Assembly: GCA_938084845.1 (NCBI GenBank)
Contig: CALKEB010000023.1
Span: 62,001-126,000 of the forward strand
Source: an uncultured Polaribacter sp.
Lineage (GTDB): Bacteria > Bacteroidota > Bacteroidia > Flavobacteriales > Flavobacteriaceae
Reading direction: 5' to 3'
DNA length: 64,000 nt
Numbering within the stretch: position 1 is the stretch's first letter; every line of letters starts with the position of its first letter. Below, one piece after another: positions 40,976 through 52,011 of this stretch. The translations under genes and the position numbers were made by a program. The notes beneath the pieces are model-generated. The model saw nothing but the letters and a program-made list of their open reading frames with translations. It was not told the DNA's origin and did no database searches.

Positions 40976-40983
40976 TAATTTTG
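40976..40983 (+). promoter_or_regulatory. -7-like element TAATTTTG directly before bamD ATG
   Basis: Matches TAnnTTTG; 4 nt before ATG 40988. Confidence 0.4.
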
Positions 40984-40987
40984 CAAG

Positions 40988-41851
40988 ATGCAAAAAATTA
41001 AAAATTTAGCGTATTTACTGACCTTTAGTCTTTTATTATTCTCTTGTGGAGAATATCAAAAAGTATTGAATAAAGGTAGTGTAGAAGAACAGTACAAAAT
41101 GGCTGTAAAATTGTATGAAACAAACAAGTATAGCAAGGCATTGCGTTTGTTCGAGAAAATTACTCCTGCTTACAGAGGAAAACCACAAATGGAGCGAATT
41201 CAGTTTATGGTTGCACAGTCTAATTTTAATGTAAAAAGTTATACTACTGCAGGATACTATTTCGATCGTTTTACAAAAAATTATCCCAACAGTTCAAAAA
41301 TGGAGGAAGCAGCATTTTTATCTGCATATAGCTATAAATTAGCTTCTCCTGTTTCTAGTAAAGACCCTACAGATACTAAAAAAGCTTTAGAAGCTTTTCA
41401 AATGTTTATAAATAATTATCCAGATTCAGGAAAATTAGAAGAAGCTAATACACATTATAAAGAGCTTCGATATAAACTTCAAAAAAAATATTTTGATATT
41501 GCAAAAGTCTATTATACGACAGCTGATTATGATATGAGAAATTATAAAGCATCTATACAGGCTTTTGATAATTTATTGTCAGATTATTTAGGTTCTGAAT
41601 TTAAAGAAGAGGCTTTATTCTATAGGCTAAAAGCGGCACACGACTTTGTGTTAAAAAGTACAGAAAGAAGAAGACCAGAAAGAATTAAAGATGCGATAGA
41701 AGCATATAATAAATTGGTAAGAAATTACCCAAAATCTCAATTTTTAGAAGACGCAAATTCAATGTTATCGACGCTTCAAAAGGAAGAGGTAAGAGTTCTG
41801 GCTATTTTAGAAAAAGTTAAAGAAATTGAGAAAACAAAAGTTTTAAAATAA
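40988..41851 (+). CDS. bamD: Outer membrane protein assembly factor BamD
   Basis: Lipobox LLLFSCGEYQKVLNKG; TPR-like BamD pattern. Confidence 0.93.
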   Translation: MQKIKNLAYLLTFSLLLFSCGEYQKVLNKGSVEEQYKMAVKLYETNKYSKALRLFEKITPAYRGKPQMERIQFMVAQSNFNVKSYTTAGYYFDRFTKNYPNSSKMEEAAFLSAYSYKLASPVSSKDPTDTKKALEAFQMFINNYPDSGKLEEANTHYKELRYKLQKKYFDIAKVYYTTADYDMRNYKASIQAFDNLLSDYLGSEFKEEALFYRLKAAHDFVLKSTERRRPERIKDAIEAYNKLVRNYPKSQFLEDANSMLSTLQKEEVRVLAILEKVKEIEKTKVLK

Positions 41852-41862
41852 TAATTAGTATT

Positions 41863-42183
41863 ATGGATTATAAAGATACAAAAGCAGCTTTAAGCACAAT
41901 TACTTATAACAAAGACGAGATAGAATCTCCTACTGAAAATATTTATGAGGCAATCTCTATTATTGCAAAGAGAGCAAATCAAATCAATTCTGACTTAAAA
42001 AAAGAATTGGTAGATAAATTAGATGAGTTTGCTACTTATAATGATAGTTTAGAAGAAGTTTTTGAAAATAAAGAACAAATAGAAGTTTCTAAATTCTATG
42101 AGCGTTTGCCAAAACCAACAGCAATTGCTTTGGAAGAGTGGTTAAATGATAAAGTATATTATAGAACTCCAGAAGCAGAATAA
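41863..42183 (+). CDS. rpoZ: RNA polymerase omega subunit (Bacteroidota type)
   Basis: NIYEAISIIAKRANQINSDLKKEL; between bamD and coaBC. Confidence 0.85.
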   Translation: MDYKDTKAALSTITYNKDEIESPTENIYEAISIIAKRANQINSDLKKELVDKLDEFATYNDSLEEVFENKEQIEVSKFYERLPKPTAIALEEWLNDKVYYRTPEAE

Positions 42184-42186
42184 ACC

Positions 42187-43398
42187 ATGTCTGTTCTAAG
42201 TGGTAAAAAAATTCTTTTAGGTATTACTGCAGGAATTGCTGCTTATAAAACAGCCAGTTTAGTTCGCTTACTCATAAAATTAGACGCAGAGGTCCAAGTT
42301 ATAATGACTCCTGCGTCTAAAGATTTTATAACACCTCTTACCCTTTCTACACTCTCAAAAAGACAAGTACATTCAACTTTCTACAATAAAGAAGAAGAAA
42401 ACGAAGTTTGGAACAATCATGTAGAACTTGGTCTTTGGGCAGATTATTTTTTAATTGCTCCAGCTACTGCAAATACGTTGTCAAAAATGGCAAATGGTGT
42501 TTGTGATAATTTATTGTTAGCCACTTATTTGTCTGCAAAATGTCCAGTATATTTTGCACCTGCTATGGATTTAGATATGTACAAACATACATCTACCTTA
42601 GACAATTTATCTAAGTTACAAGAATATAGTAATGTAATGATTCCTGCAACGTCAGGAGAGTTAGCAAGTGGTTTAGTAGGAGAAGGTAGAATGGCAGAGC
42701 CAAAAGATATTATTACTTTTATAGAATCTGATATTTTGTCTAAACTCCCATTGAAGCAAAAGAAAGTATTAATCACTGCAGGACCAACCTATGAAGCTAT
42801 AGATCCTGTACGTTTTATTGGCAATCATTCTTCTGGAAAAATGGGGTTTGCTTTGGCTAAAGAAGCAGCAAACTTAGGTGCTGAGGTTATTTTAATCTCA
42901 GGTCCAAGTCATCAACAAATAAAGCATTCTCTTATACATAGAATAGATGTAACTACAGCTCAAGAGATGTATCAAGAAGCACATAAGCATTTTGATAAAG
43001 TTGATATTGCAATACTTTCTGCAGCAGTTGCAGACTATAAACCCAAAAATGTTGCAAGCCAGAAAATAAAAAAGAAAGATGCAACGTTAACCATAGAGTT
43101 AGCACCTACAAAAGATATTTTGGCATCTTTAGGAGCTATTAAAAAACACCAGTTTTTAGTTGGTTTTGCTTTAGAAACCAATAATGAGGTAGAGAATGCA
43201 CAACGTAAGCTAAAACGAAAAAATTTAGATGTCATTGTGTTAAATTCTTTACAAGACAAAGGTGCTGGTTTTGCAACAAACACAAATAAAATTACTATTA
43301 TTGATAAATACTTTAGTCAAAAACTATTTGAGTTAAAGTCTAAAGATGAGGTTGCCAAAGATATTATGAATGAAATTATTGTTAAATTAGATGCGTAA
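42187..43398 (+). CDS. coaBC: Bifunctional phosphopantothenoylcysteine decarboxylase/phosphopantothenate-cysteine ligase
   Basis: GITAGIAAYKTASLVRLL, PAMDLDMYKH, ITAGPTYEAIDPVRFIGNHSSGKMG. Confidence 0.97.
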   Translation: MSVLSGKKILLGITAGIAAYKTASLVRLLIKLDAEVQVIMTPASKDFITPLTLSTLSKRQVHSTFYNKEEENEVWNNHVELGLWADYFLIAPATANTLSKMANGVCDNLLLATYLSAKCPVYFAPAMDLDMYKHTSTLDNLSKLQEYSNVMIPATSGELASGLVGEGRMAEPKDIITFIESDILSKLPLKQKKVLITAGPTYEAIDPVRFIGNHSSGKMGFALAKEAANLGAEVILISGPSHQQIKHSLIHRIDVTTAQEMYQEAHKHFDKVDIAILSAAVADYKPKNVASQKIKKKDATLTIELAPTKDILASLGAIKKHQFLVGFALETNNEVENAQRKLKRKNLDVIVLNSLQDKGAGFATNTNKITIIDKYFSQKLFELKSKDEVAKDIMNEIIVKLDA

Positions 43399-44281
43399 AA
43401 TAGTTCTTTTTGTCAGTTTATTATTTGTTTTCAAATCGCTTAATGCGCAAGAATTGAACTGTTTAGTAAACATAAATTATGAGCAAATTGCAGGTTCTAA
43501 TCGACAGGTTTTTGTGACGCTAGAAAATGCATTGTCCGAGTTTATAAATAAGACAAAATGGACAGATAGAATTTTTGAAGTAGAAGAAAGAGTAGATTGT
43601 GCAATGAATATTATTATCTCATCTAGAGATGGCAATACATTTTCGGCGACACTACAAGTACAATCTTCGAGGCCTACTTACGGTTCAAGTTATTTAACAC
43701 CTATATTAAATATTAAAGACAACGATTTTACTTTTCGTTACAATGAGTTTGATCCATTAAATTATAACAGAAATAATTTTGATAGTAATTTAATCTCTAC
43801 CATCGTGTTTTATGTATATACCATATTAGGGGTAGATGCAGATACCTTTTCTAAATTTGGTGGAGATAAGGAATTAAAAGAAGCCCAAAATGTAATGTTA
43901 CAAGCACAGCAAAGTGGTTTAGCCTCTTGGCAAAACGTTGTAGGGAAACAAAATAGATACTTATTAATTGATAATTTATTATCAACTAAATTAAAAAAAT
44001 ATAGAGAGGTAATGTATGATTATCATATTAAGGGAATGGATAATTTTGCAGCAAATAAAGATTACGCCAAACAAGCTATTGAAACAAGCGTCTTAGCAAT
44101 GGAACAAATTTATAATAAAACTGTTGGTAATTATTTAATTCGTCTTTTTTTTGATGCAAAAGCTGGCGAGATTGTAAATGTTTATTCAGACGGTCCTAAG
44201 ACCAAAAATAGTAGTAATTTAAAAAATACTTTAAAAAGAATTTCTCCAAATAATAACGCTAAGTGGAGAGATATTGAATAA
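43391..44281 (+). CDS. DUF4835 family protein, secreted
   Basis: Signal peptide; ELNCLVNINYEQIAGSNRQVFVTLE; overlaps coaBC by 8 nt. Confidence 0.88.
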   Translation: MRKIVLFVSLLFVFKSLNAQELNCLVNINYEQIAGSNRQVFVTLENALSEFINKTKWTDRIFEVEERVDCAMNIIISSRDGNTFSATLQVQSSRPTYGSSYLTPILNIKDNDFTFRYNEFDPLNYNRNNFDSNLISTIVFYVYTILGVDADTFSKFGGDKELKEAQNVMLQAQQSGLASWQNVVGKQNRYLLIDNLLSTKLKKYREVMYDYHIKGMDNFAANKDYAKQAIETSVLAMEQIYNKTVGNYLIRLFFDAKAGEIVNVYSDGPKTKNSSNLKNTLKRISPNNNAKWRDIE

Positions 44282-44342
44282 TTAATTCTTTTAATTTTCT
44301 AATATTATTTCACTAATTTTATCTAATAAAAAATTAGTCAAT

Positions 44343-45995
44343 TTGCTTACACAACTATCCATACATAACTATGCTTTAATTGATCAATTGTCTATTGATT
44401 TTTCTTCTGGATTATCAATAATCACTGGAGAAACAGGTGCTGGTAAATCTATTTTATTAGGTGCGTTAGGGTTAGTATTGGGAAACAGAGCAGACTTATC
44501 TACCTTAAAAGATACCACTAAAAAATGTGTGGTTGAAGCTAAAGTTACTGTAGAAAACTATAACTTAAAAGAATATTTTAATACTGTAGATTTAGATTAC
44601 GAAATCGAAACAATTATTAGAAGAGAAATTTTACCTTCTGGTAAATCTCGTGCTTTTGTTAATGACACCCCCGTTAAGTTAAGTGTTTTAAATAATTTAA
44701 GACTTAAATTGATTGATGTTCACTCACAGCATCAAACCATGCAGTTGTCAGATAATGATTTTCAGTTTAAAATTTTAGATGCACTTGCAGAGCATCAAAA
44801 AGAATTAGAAAGTTATGCTGTACATTACAAAAAACTGAATCAATTAAAAAAAGAGTTCCAAGATTTAGAACAATTACAAAGAGAAGCCAATCAAAAACAT
44901 GATTATAATTTGCATTTATTTAACGAGCTAGATAAAGCAAAATTACAAGTTGACGAACAAGAAGAATTAGAAGAGAAATTAGAAAGACTGAATAATATAG
45001 AAGACATAAAACTTACAATCTCTGAAGCTTTAGAAATTTCTATACATGAGGAAGTTGGCCTTCAAAATTTACTGAATACTTTAGAAAACAGAGTAGCTAA
45101 AATTGCGCATTTTTCTAAAGACTATCAAAATTTATCAGAACGAATAACTTCTGTGAAAATTGAGTTTGATGATATTGTTGCAGAATTAGAAAATGCAAAT
45201 GAAAATGTAAATTTTAATTCAAATGATATTGACCTTTTAAATGATAGATTACAATTAATTTATAATTTACAGAAAAAGCACTATGTCCAAACAAATCAAG
45301 AATTATTAACTATTCTAAAAGAGTTGGCAGATAAAGTTGATCAGGTAGAAAATGCTGAAGAAACTCTAAATCTTAAACAGAAAGAAATTGAACTAGTTGC
45401 TAAAAAACTAGATGTATTAGCAGCAATTATCTCTAAAAATAGGGTAAATGCAATACCTAAACTTACCAAAAAATTAGAAATACTTTTAGCAGATTTAGGA
45501 ATGAAGAACTCTCGTTTTTCAATTAAAATAAACACTTCAAATAACTATTTTTCGAATGGTAAAGATGAACTTTCTTTTTTGTTTTCTGCTAATAAAGGAG
45601 GTAGTTTTGGTGATTTAAAAAAGGTTGCATCTGGTGGTGAATTATCCAGAATTATGTTATCTGTAAAAAAAGTACTCTCTGAACATACAAAACGCCCAAC
45701 TATTATATTTGATGAAATTGACACTGGGGTTTCTGGAGAAGTTTCAAATAAAATAGCAGCTATTATGCAGCAAATGGGTACTAATATGCAAGTTATTGCT
45801 ATTACACATTTACCACAGATTGCTGCAAAAGGAAAAAAACATTACAAAGTTTTTAAAAAAGAGATTAATGGCAGTACAACCACAAATTTAAAAGAACTTA
45901 CCACTAAAGAACGTGTTATAGAAATTGCAGAAATGTTGAGTGGTAAGAACATTTCAGATTCGGCTTTAACACATGCAAAAGAATTGTTAAATTAA
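44343..45995 (+). CDS. recN: DNA repair protein RecN, TTG start
   Basis: GETGAGKSILLGALGLVLG, ASGGELSRIMLSVK, IFDEIDTGVSGEV. Confidence 0.96.
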   Translation: MLTQLSIHNYALIDQLSIDFSSGLSIITGETGAGKSILLGALGLVLGNRADLSTLKDTTKKCVVEAKVTVENYNLKEYFNTVDLDYEIETIIRREILPSGKSRAFVNDTPVKLSVLNNLRLKLIDVHSQHQTMQLSDNDFQFKILDALAEHQKELESYAVHYKKLNQLKKEFQDLEQLQREANQKHDYNLHLFNELDKAKLQVDEQEELEEKLERLNNIEDIKLTISEALEISIHEEVGLQNLLNTLENRVAKIAHFSKDYQNLSERITSVKIEFDDIVAELENANENVNFNSNDIDLLNDRLQLIYNLQKKHYVQTNQELLTILKELADKVDQVENAEETLNLKQKEIELVAKKLDVLAAIISKNRVNAIPKLTKKLEILLADLGMKNSRFSIKINTSNNYFSNGKDELSFLFSANKGGSFGDLKKVASGGELSRIMLSVKKVLSEHTKRPTIIFDEIDTGVSGEVSNKIAAIMQQMGTNMQVIAITHLPQIAAKGKKHYKVFKKEINGSTTTNLKELTTKERVIEIAEMLSGKNISDSALTHAKELLN

Positions 45996-46045
45996 TTTAT
46001 ATTTGCCACATCAACTAAACGAGTAAGAAACGAATATTTACAGAT

Positions 46046-46861
46046 ATGTATAATTTATTAAAAGGAAAAAGAGGAATAATTTTTGGTGCTTTGAATGAGC
46101 AGTCTATAGCATGGAAAGTAGCAGAAAGAGCACATGAAGAAGGTGCTTCTTTTGTGCTAACAAATGCACCAATTGCACTTAGAATGGGAGAATTAAATGC
46201 TCTTGCAGAAAAAACGGGTTCTCAAGTAATTGGAGCTGATGCAACTTCTATGGATGACTTAACAAATCTTGTTGAAAAATCTATGGAAATTTTAGGTGGT
46301 AAAATAGATTTTGTTTTACATTCAATAGGAATGTCAGTTAACGTTCGTAAAGGAAAACACTATACAGATCCAAAATATGATTTTACCACAAAAGGGTGGG
46401 ATATTTCTGCAGTCTCTTTTCATAAGGTAATGAATGTATTATACAATAAAAATGCCATGAGTGAATGGGGTTCTATTGTTGCGTTAACTTATATGGCAGC
46501 ACAGAGAGTTTTTCCAGATTATAATGATATGGCAGACAATAAAGCTTACCTAGAAAGTATTGCGCGTAGTTTTGGATATTTTTTTGGAAGAGATCATAAA
46601 GTTCGTGTAAATACCATTTCTCAGTCACCAACTCCAACAACAGCAGGAAGTGGTGTTAAAGGTTTTGATGGTTTTATAGAATATGCAGAAAAAATGAGTC
46701 CATTAGGTAATGCTACTGCTTTAGAATGTGCAGATTACACCATTTCAATGTTCTCAGATTTAACTAAAAAAGTAACACTACAGAATTTATTTCATGATGG
46801 AGGTTTTTCAAATATGGGAGTAAGCGATCCAGTGATGGATAAATTTGTTGGAGAGGAATAA
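46046..46861 (+). CDS. fabI: Enoyl-ACP reductase
   Basis: FGALNEQSIAWKVAE, FVLHSIGMS, NTISQSPTPTTAGSG. Confidence 0.95.
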   Translation: MYNLLKGKRGIIFGALNEQSIAWKVAERAHEEGASFVLTNAPIALRMGELNALAEKTGSQVIGADATSMDDLTNLVEKSMEILGGKIDFVLHSIGMSVNVRKGKHYTDPKYDFTTKGWDISAVSFHKVMNVLYNKNAMSEWGSIVALTYMAAQRVFPDYNDMADNKAYLESIARSFGYFFGRDHKVRVNTISQSPTPTTAGSGVKGFDGFIEYAEKMSPLGNATALECADYTISMFSDLTKKVTLQNLFHDGGFSNMGVSDPVMDKFVGEE

Positions 46862-46967
46862 GTATTTTAGTTGCGATAATTTTTTCTGACTTTTATTTTA
46901 AAGTTTTAAAAATTAAAATAACTTTTCAATTAGAGATTTACAAGTTTCATGATACTTGCAAAATATT

Positions 46968-46998
46968 AAAATGCAAATCTTCTTTAGGTTTGCATTTT
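46968..46998 (+). terminator. Putative terminator after fabI
   Basis: AAAATGCAAA...TTTGCATTTTTT. Confidence 0.7.
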
Positions 46999-47038
46999 TT
47001 GTATTTTTACGAGAAGTATAAAGTAACACTAGTTTATA

Positions 47039-48001
47039 TTGCAAAACGCTATAATTCACTTTTCTATAATTATTCCAGTTTACAATCGTCCAAAAGAATT
47101 AGATGAATTGTTAGCTAGTATTGTCGGACAAAATTTTACACATGATTTTGAGGTTTTGGTCATTGAAGATGGTTCTGTTAATAAAAGTGACATTGTAGTT
47201 AAAAGTTATACATCAAAACTAAATATTGCATATTTTTTTAAACAAAATAGTGGGGCAGGAGCTAGTAGAAACTTTGGTATGCAAAAAGCATCAGGTAACT
47301 ATTTTATCATTTTAGATTCAGATGTTATTTTACCCAAACAATATCTAACTCAAGTTCATATAGCTTTATCTAAAAATTACACAGATGCTTTTGGTGGACC
47401 AGACGCAGCACATAAAAAATTCACTTATTTACAAAAGGCAATTAATTATTCCATGACATCTTTGCTTACTACAGGGGGTATTAGAGGAAAAAAAATAGCA
47501 ATTGGTAAATTCCAACCCAGAAGTTTTAATTTTGGTATATCAAAACTAGCATTCACTAAAACAGCTGGTTTTTCTAAAATGAAAAATGGAGAAGATATAA
47601 ACCTAACATTTAGGTTGTGGGAAAATGATTTTAAAACACAACTTATAGAAAGTGCCTACGTATATCATAAAAGAAGAAGTTCTATTCAACAATTTTACAA
47701 GCAAACCTTTGGATTTGGAACTGCAAGACCTATATTAAACAAAAAATACCCATCAACAGCAAAAATCACTTATTGGTTTCCTAGCCTTTTTATTTTAGGC
47801 TTTGCTGCAAGTATTATTTTAGTCTTATTTGGAAATCTGTATTTATTTAGTTTTTATTATTTATATAGTATTGCGCTATTGCTAGATGCTACCTCTAAAA
47901 ACGGATTTATAGTTGGTTTTTTAGCTGTATTTACCTCGTTAACTCAGTTTATAGGGTATGGATTAGGTTTTTTAAAATCATACATTTTCTCTAGACAGTA
48001 A
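47039..48001 (+). CDS. Family 2 glycosyltransferase with C-terminal TM helices, TTG start
   Basis: FSIIIPVYNRPKELDELLASI, GAGASRNFGM, ILDSDV. Confidence 0.92.
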   Translation: MQNAIIHFSIIIPVYNRPKELDELLASIVGQNFTHDFEVLVIEDGSVNKSDIVVKSYTSKLNIAYFFKQNSGAGASRNFGMQKASGNYFIILDSDVILPKQYLTQVHIALSKNYTDAFGGPDAAHKKFTYLQKAINYSMTSLLTTGGIRGKKIAIGKFQPRSFNFGISKLAFTKTAGFSKMKNGEDINLTFRLWENDFKTQLIESAYVYHKRRSSIQQFYKQTFGFGTARPILNKKYPSTAKITYWFPSLFILGFAASIILVLFGNLYLFSFYYLYSIALLLDATSKNGFIVGFLAVFTSLTQFIGYGLGFLKSYIFSRQ

Positions 48002-48049
48002 AGTTGAATTTATTTTACTATTTTGCTTATTAATTTAAAAGTAAAATAA

Positions 48050-50962
48050 ATGAATCTACAAAAAATAGTATTCACTCTTTTTTTATTTTTATGCTGGTCT
48101 TGTCAAAAAAAAGAGGTTATTTCTTCTGCAAACAAAGATCGTTTGTTAATCTCTTATGTTAATCCATTTATTGGGACAGGTGGTCATGGGCATACATATC
48201 CAGGTGCAACAATGCCTTTTGGAATGATGCAACTTTCTCCAGACACTAGGTTAGAGGGTTGGGATGGTTGTTCTGGGTATCATTATTCTGATGATGAGAT
48301 TTATGGTTTTACTCATACACACTTAAGTGGGACAGGAGTTTCTGATTACGGAGATATTTTATTAATGCCTACAAATAAAGCTATATTTAATAATGGCGCA
48401 GACGGAACAGAGGGATACAAATCTAAATTTTCACATCAAAAAGAAGAAGCAAAACCGGGTTACTATAAAGTATATTTAGAAGATACTGATATTAATGTAG
48501 AATTGACTGTTTCTAAACGAAGTGGTATGCATAAATATGATTTTAGCTCAACAAATCAAAAATATATTATTTTAGATTTAGAACACAGAGATCAATTAAT
48601 AGAACATAAAATACATCAAGTTTCTCCAAACATAATTCAAGGTTTTAGACATTCTAAAGCTTGGGCAACTCATCAAAAATTATTTTTTTATATGGAGTTT
48701 TCTCATGAATTTCAAATTCAATATCCATTGTCTAAAAACCCAACCAAAGCTGCAATGAGTATTCATAATCCTAATAATGATCCAGTTTTTGTAAAAATTG
48801 GGATATCTGCTGTGGATATAAATGGTGCAAAAAATAATTTACAAACTGAAATAGGAGATAAAACCTTTGAAGAAGTTAAGAAAGAAGCTCAATACAACTG
48901 GGAAAAGCAATTAGAAAAAATAGTTATTGAGAGTAATAATACAGATTATAAAACTAATTTTTATTCTTCCATGTATCATGTAATGATAGCGCCCAATTTG
49001 TATCAAGATGTTGATGGACGTTATAGAGGAATGGATTTAAAAATCCATCAATCAAAAGAATTTGATTATTATACTGTGTTTTCACTTTGGGATACTTATA
49101 GAGCAGCACATCCTTTATATACTATTATAGAGCAAGATAAAACTAATGATTTTATAAATACATTTCTTGCAAAGTATGATGAAGGTGGCATTATGCCCAT
49201 TTGGGATTTGGCGTCAAATTATACCGGTTGTATGATAGGGTATCATTCAGTTTCTGTGATTGCTGATGCCTATTTAAAAGGAATCCAAAAATACGATGCG
49301 GATAAGGCTTTACAAGCTATGATTTATTCTGCAACTAGAAATAAATTAGGATTAAAAAGTTATAAAAATTTAGGATTTATTCCTGTAGAGGAAGAGAGCG
49401 AGTCTGTTTCTAAGACTTTAGAATATGCTTATGATGATTGGACTATTGCACAAATGGCAAAAGCAATGAATAAGCAAAATGCCTATCAAAAATATATTAA
49501 AAGAGCTCAGTTTTATAAAAATGTTTATGATCCAAAAACTCAATTTATGAGAGGTAGATTTAGAAATACTTGGTTTGCACCTTTTGATCCATACGAAGTA
49601 AACTTTAATTATACAGAGGCTAATGCTTGGCAGTATAGTTTTTACGTACCACAAGATATTTCTGGTTTTATAGAGCTTTTGGGTGGAAAAACAGTTTTAG
49701 AAAATAATTTAGATAAGTTATTTACAGCTAAAAATGAAACTTCAGGAAGAAGTCAGGCAGATATTACAGGATTAATCGGTCAATATGCTCATGGAAATGA
49801 ACCAAGTCATCATATGGCATACTTATATAATTTTGTAAATAAACCTTATAAATCTCAAGATAAAATTCATCAAATTTTAACAAAATTATACACCAATGCT
49901 CCTAATGGAATATCAGGAAACGAAGATTGTGGGCAAATGAGTGCTTGGTATATTTTTTCAAGTTTAGGGTTTTATCCAGTAACTCCTGGGAGTAATCAAT
50001 ATATAATTGGAACACCACTTTTTGCAAAAGTGACGATTAATCTAGAAAATTTAAATCAATTTACCATAATTGCTAATAATTTAAGCAACACAAACATCTA
50101 TATTAAAAGTGCCTACTTAAATGGTTTAAAATTAGATAGAACCTATATTACGCATAAAGAAATTTTAGATGGAGGGGTTTTAACTTTTGAGATGACGGAT
50201 AGCCCATCAAAATGGGGTATTAAAAACGGGCAGGAACCTGTAACAGAAATAAAAGAAAATTTAATAGTACCAGCACCATTTATTGCAGAAGGTAATATTG
50301 CTTTTAAAGGTAAGACTACTGTAGTATTAGATAATGTTGATAAGGATACTGATATATATTATTCTTTAGATACTACCTTTAATAAATATAATACTCCTTT
50401 TACAATTTCAAAAAAGTCTACTCTTCGAGTGTTTGCACAAAAAGATAGTAAAAAAAGTGAGATCATTAAAACAGAATTCTTTAAAATAGATCCTAGTGTA
50501 AAAATTAATCTAGAAACAAAATACGCTAATCAATATAATGCAGGAGGAGATAATGCATTGATAGATGGGGTTTTAGGAACGCAAGATTTTAGAACAGGAA
50601 CCTGGCAAGGGTACTGGGATGAAGATGTGATTGTGACTGTAGATTTAGGAAAAGTAAAATCATTTTCTACAATAAATGTAAACTTTTTAAAAGATCAACG
50701 AAGTTGGATTTTTTTGCCAAAAGAAGTTCGTATTTTAATATCTAAAGACAATAAAAATTTTAAAACTGTTTATTACTCTTTAAATAAAACAATTCAATCT
50801 GAGAAAGTAGAGGTAAAAAAAACACAAACTATGTTTAAAGAGGAAAAAGCAAGATTTGTTAAAATTGTAGCTAAAAAATTAGGGGAACTTCCAACATGGC
50901 ATCTTGGCAATGAACACGATGGTAGGTCTTGGATTTTTGTAGACGAAATTCAGATTAAATAA
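48050..50962 (+). CDS. GH92 family alpha-mannosidase lipoprotein with C-terminal Fn3-associated and discoidin-like domains
   Basis: Lipobox LFLCWSC; VNPFIGTGGHGHTYPGATMPFGMMQLSPD; GNEDCGQMSAWYIFSSLGFYPVTPG. Confidence 0.95.
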   Translation: MNLQKIVFTLFLFLCWSCQKKEVISSANKDRLLISYVNPFIGTGGHGHTYPGATMPFGMMQLSPDTRLEGWDGCSGYHYSDDEIYGFTHTHLSGTGVSDYGDILLMPTNKAIFNNGADGTEGYKSKFSHQKEEAKPGYYKVYLEDTDINVELTVSKRSGMHKYDFSSTNQKYIILDLEHRDQLIEHKIHQVSPNIIQGFRHSKAWATHQKLFFYMEFSHEFQIQYPLSKNPTKAAMSIHNPNNDPVFVKIGISAVDINGAKNNLQTEIGDKTFEEVKKEAQYNWEKQLEKIVIESNNTDYKTNFYSSMYHVMIAPNLYQDVDGRYRGMDLKIHQSKEFDYYTVFSLWDTYRAAHPLYTIIEQDKTNDFINTFLAKYDEGGIMPIWDLASNYTGCMIGYHSVSVIADAYLKGIQKYDADKALQAMIYSATRNKLGLKSYKNLGFIPVEEESESVSKTLEYAYDDWTIAQMAKAMNKQNAYQKYIKRAQFYKNVYDPKTQFMRGRFRNTWFAPFDPYEVNFNYTEANAWQYSFYVPQDISGFIELLGGKTVLENNLDKLFTAKNETSGRSQADITGLIGQYAHGNEPSHHMAYLYNFVNKPYKSQDKIHQILTKLYTNAPNGISGNEDCGQMSAWYIFSSLGFYPVTPGSNQYIIGTPLFAKVTINLENLNQFTIIANNLSNTNIYIKSAYLNGLKLDRTYITHKEILDGGVLTFEMTDSPSKWGIKNGQEPVTEIKENLIVPAPFIAEGNIAFKGKTTVVLDNVDKDTDIYYSLDTTFNKYNTPFTISKKSTLRVFAQKDSKKSEIIKTEFFKIDPSVKINLETKYANQYNAGGDNALIDGVLGTQDFRTGTWQGYWDEDVIVTVDLGKVKSFSTINVNFLKDQRSWIFLPKEVRILISKDNKNFKTVYYSLNKTIQSEKVEVKKTQTMFKEEKARFVKIVAKKLGELPTWHLGNEHDGRSWIFVDEIQIK

Positions 50963-51000
50963 TTAGTTTTTGGCTAATTAACTTAACTAAATAAAATAGA

Positions 51001-52002
51001 ATGAAAAGAAGAAATTTTATAAAAAAAGCTTCTGCTAGTAGTTTAGGATTAATAGCAGCATCTTCACTAATTAGTTGTCAGGAATCTAAGAAAGATAAAA
51101 TAGAGAATATTATAAAATCAAACAACCTAATAAGACCTTTAGTAATTGCTACTTGGAAAACAGATTTAGCTGTAGAAACTGCAGCTAAAGTTTTAGAGCA
51201 GGGAGGTTCTGCACTAAAAGCTGTTGAACAAGGTTGTAGAGTTGAAGAAGCAAACGAAAAAGGACAATCTGTGGGTAAAGGAGGTTTACCAGATAGAGAT
51301 GGTGAAGTTACTTTAGATGCCTGTATTATTGACCATAAAGGAAATTACGGAGCAGTTTTAGGAGTTAAAAATATTAAACATGTAATTTCATTGGCAAGAA
51401 AAGTTATGGAGAAAACCCCACATGTTATGCTTGTAGGAGAAGGAGCTAAAAAATTTGCTATTTCGGAAGGTTTTAAACAAGAGAATTTACTAACTAAAGC
51501 GTCAAAAAAGGCATGGTTAAAATGGAAAGAGACTTCTATGTATAAACCCATTATTAATATTGAAAATCATGACACTATTGGTATGCTAGCTATTGATAAA
51601 AAAGGAAATATTTCTGGCGCTTGTACTACTAGTGGTCTCGCTTATAAAATGCCAGGCAGAGTAGGAGATTCCCCTATTATAGGAGGAGGTTTATTTGTAG
51701 ATAATGAAATTGGAGGAGCTGCAGCAACTGGTTTAGGAGAAGAGGTTTTAAAAACAGTGGGTAGTTTTTTAATTGTGGAACTAATGAGGCAAGGTAAAAC
51801 ACCACAAGAAGCTTGTGAAGAAGCTATAGGTAGAATTGTAAATAAACCAGGTAAAAACTATAAAGATTTTCAAGTTGGTTATATTGCAGTGAATAAACAA
51901 GGTGAAACAGGAGCTTACTCCATACATCAATGGTTTAGTTATAACAAATATGTAGATAAAGTGAACACGCATATACAATCAGATTTTTTTAATAAAGTTT
52001 AA
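51001..52002 (+). CDS. N4-(beta-N-acetylglucosaminyl)-L-asparaginase, Tat-type signal
   Basis: MKRRNFIKKASASSLG; NIENHDTIGMLAIDKKGNISGACTTSG autocatalytic Thr region; GDSPIIGGGLFVDN. Confidence 0.94.
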   Translation: MKRRNFIKKASASSLGLIAASSLISCQESKKDKIENIIKSNNLIRPLVIATWKTDLAVETAAKVLEQGGSALKAVEQGCRVEEANEKGQSVGKGGLPDRDGEVTLDACIIDHKGNYGAVLGVKNIKHVISLARKVMEKTPHVMLVGEGAKKFAISEGFKQENLLTKASKKAWLKWKETSMYKPIINIENHDTIGMLAIDKKGNISGACTTSGLAYKMPGRVGDSPIIGGGLFVDNEIGGAAATGLGEEVLKTVGSFLIVELMRQGKTPQEACEEAIGRIVNKPGKNYKDFQVGYIAVNKQGETGAYSIHQWFSYNKYVDKVNTHIQSDFFNKV

Positions 52003-52011
52003 AACCAATTT

